Shown: positions 6,382-6,530 of the stretch, piece after piece
Layout: the number at the start of each line of letters is the position of its first letter
Numbering within the stretch: position 1 is the stretch's first letter
Source: an uncultured Chloroflexota bacterium
GTDB lineage: Bacteria; Chloroflexota; Anaerolineae; B4-G1; DUEL01
Reading direction: 5' to 3'
Assembly (NCBI GenBank): GCA_937138275.1
Contig: CAKZOY010000211.1
Location: 1-6,530 of the forward strand
DNA length: 6,530 bases
Translations under genes and position numbers: made by a program
The notes under the pieces: generated by a model
What the model was told of the DNA's origin: nothing
Database searches by the model: none
What the model saw: the letters and a program-made list of their open reading frames with translations, nothing else

Positions 6382-6450
6382 GTGAGATCGGGCATTATCT
6401 CCGGGACGCGAACCACTACGACCACTACCGGACCGCCGTCGGACGGATGA
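6382..6450 (+). CDS. Threonine-rich attenuator leader peptide
   Basis: This is a 22-codon ORF too short for normal gene calling. It begins with GTG at 6382, preceded by GGAGG at 6370-6374 with 7 bases between, and ends at TGA 6448-6450. Its centre is TRTTTTTTG: seven threonine codons among eight (6406-6429), using ACG, ACC and ACT. Two isoleucine codons lie upstream (6394-6399). A threonine run of this kind, directly after a promoter and before an intrinsic terminator, is the hallmark of thrL-type leader peptides; the enterobacterial thrL also carries Thr and Ile codons. The peptide itself is expected to have no function. Its translation senses charged tRNA-Thr (perhaps also tRNA-Ile), since ribosome stalling in the run selects the RNA fold downstream. 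The codon run also appears as a 9-base direct repeat (6412-6420, 6421-6429). It is unrelated to any database hit known to me; the call rests on composition and position. Confidence 0.75.
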   Translation: MRSGIISGTRTTTTTTGPPSDG

Positions 6451-6478
6451 GCGGTCGGCAGGTCGTTGGGTGCGTCCG

Positions 6479-6515
6479 AAAGGCCTCCGATTCTGCTCAT
6501 CGGAGGTCTTTTTTT
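6479..6515 (+). terminator. Intrinsic terminator closing the leader
   Basis: The stem 6481-6490 / 6500-6509 (10 bp with one G-U pair, core CCTCCGA / TCGGAGG) has a 9-base loop and runs into seven Ts (6509-6515); AA at 6479-6480 can extend it against the Ts. It is a textbook Rho-independent terminator. Its left arm and loop are also the target of the predicted antiterminator. Confidence 0.9.
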
Positions 6516-6530
6516 ATACCACGCAATTAG

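Larger units (their letters stand above)
6351..6515 (+). promoter_or_regulatory. Ribosome-mediated transcription attenuator (predicted threonine-responsive leader)
   Basis: The leader can fold in two exclusive ways. Pause hairpin (1:2): 6404-6409 with 6472-6477, 6412-6414 with 6469-6471, 6418-6423 with 6461-6466, and 6431-6436 with 6451-6456, so its left arm includes the Thr codons. Antiterminator (2:3): GATGAGCGG (6446-6454) with 6493-6501, TCGG (6455-6458) with 6487-6490, and AGGTC (6460-6464) with 6482-6486 including one G-U pair. Terminator (3:4): 6481-6490 with 6500-6509. A ribosome stalled at Thr codons would mask arm 1, free arm 2 to take arm 3, and allow read-through. A ribosome reaching the stop codon at 6448-6450 would cover arm 2 and let the terminator form. 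The regulated gene must lie beyond 6530; threonine biosynthesis or a threonine-related gene is the inference. Confidence 0.72.

Noticed and set aside
6248..6385. 45-codon ORF starting ATG at 6248
   Set aside because: No ribosome binding site precedes it, it runs through the -35/-10 promoter boxes, and it has no conserved features.
6321..6530. Open frame running to TAG at 6528-6530 in the leader region
   Set aside because: It has no usable start with a ribosome binding site, crosses the terminator, and is explained by low stop-codon density.

Overview
The window is a GC-rich bacterial chromosomal segment with every supported gene on the + strand. The gene set is a YtxH-like protein, a PQQ-type beta-propeller lipoprotein, an adenosine-specific kinase family protein (best known from archaea and thermophiles), CcdA, a fused ADP-forming acyl-CoA synthetase and a MenA/UbiA prenyltransferase. 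Together with heptanucleotide repeats and GC-rich hairpins in the spacers, this fits a Chloroflexota (Anaerolineae-like) or similar, possibly thermophilic, bacterium. That assignment is an inference, because no rRNA or marker gene is present.

Layout: 1-164 is a spacer with a cluster of perfect GC-rich hairpins, ending in a very strong ribosome binding site. A YtxH-family membrane/coiled-coil protein follows (165-554). After a 204-base spacer comes a secreted lipoprotein made of eight 40-residue propeller blades (759-1862). A tract of eight TACTCCC-type heptamers (1872-1927) leads into a tightly packed three-gene cluster: adenosine-specific kinase family protein (1946-2431), CcdA (2445-3164) and ADP-forming acyl-CoA synthetase (3164-5221, one-base overlap with CcdA). 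A 19-bp hairpin with a short T tract (5229-5275) lies only 18 bases before the prenyltransferase gene (5293-6231), so that gene must be read through the hairpin or regulated by it.

The most interesting part is the apparently empty last 300 bases. It holds a near-consensus promoter (TTGACA, 17 bases, TATCAT), a GGAGG ribosome binding site, and a 22-codon GTG-started ORF (6382-6450) with seven threonine codons in eight. Mutually exclusive RNA hairpins follow, ending in an intrinsic terminator with seven Ts (6479-6515). The layout is that of a ribosome-mediated transcription attenuator like enterobacterial thrL. It predicts that a threonine-related gene or operon starts just beyond the right edge of the window.

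Functionally, the CcdA and prenyltransferase genes point to respiratory-chain assembly (thiol transfer for cytochrome c or other periplasmic proteins, and menaquinone synthesis). The acyl-CoA synthetase points to ATP gain from acyl-CoA thioesters. The three-gene cluster is probably one transcript; a shared pathway for its members is not evident.
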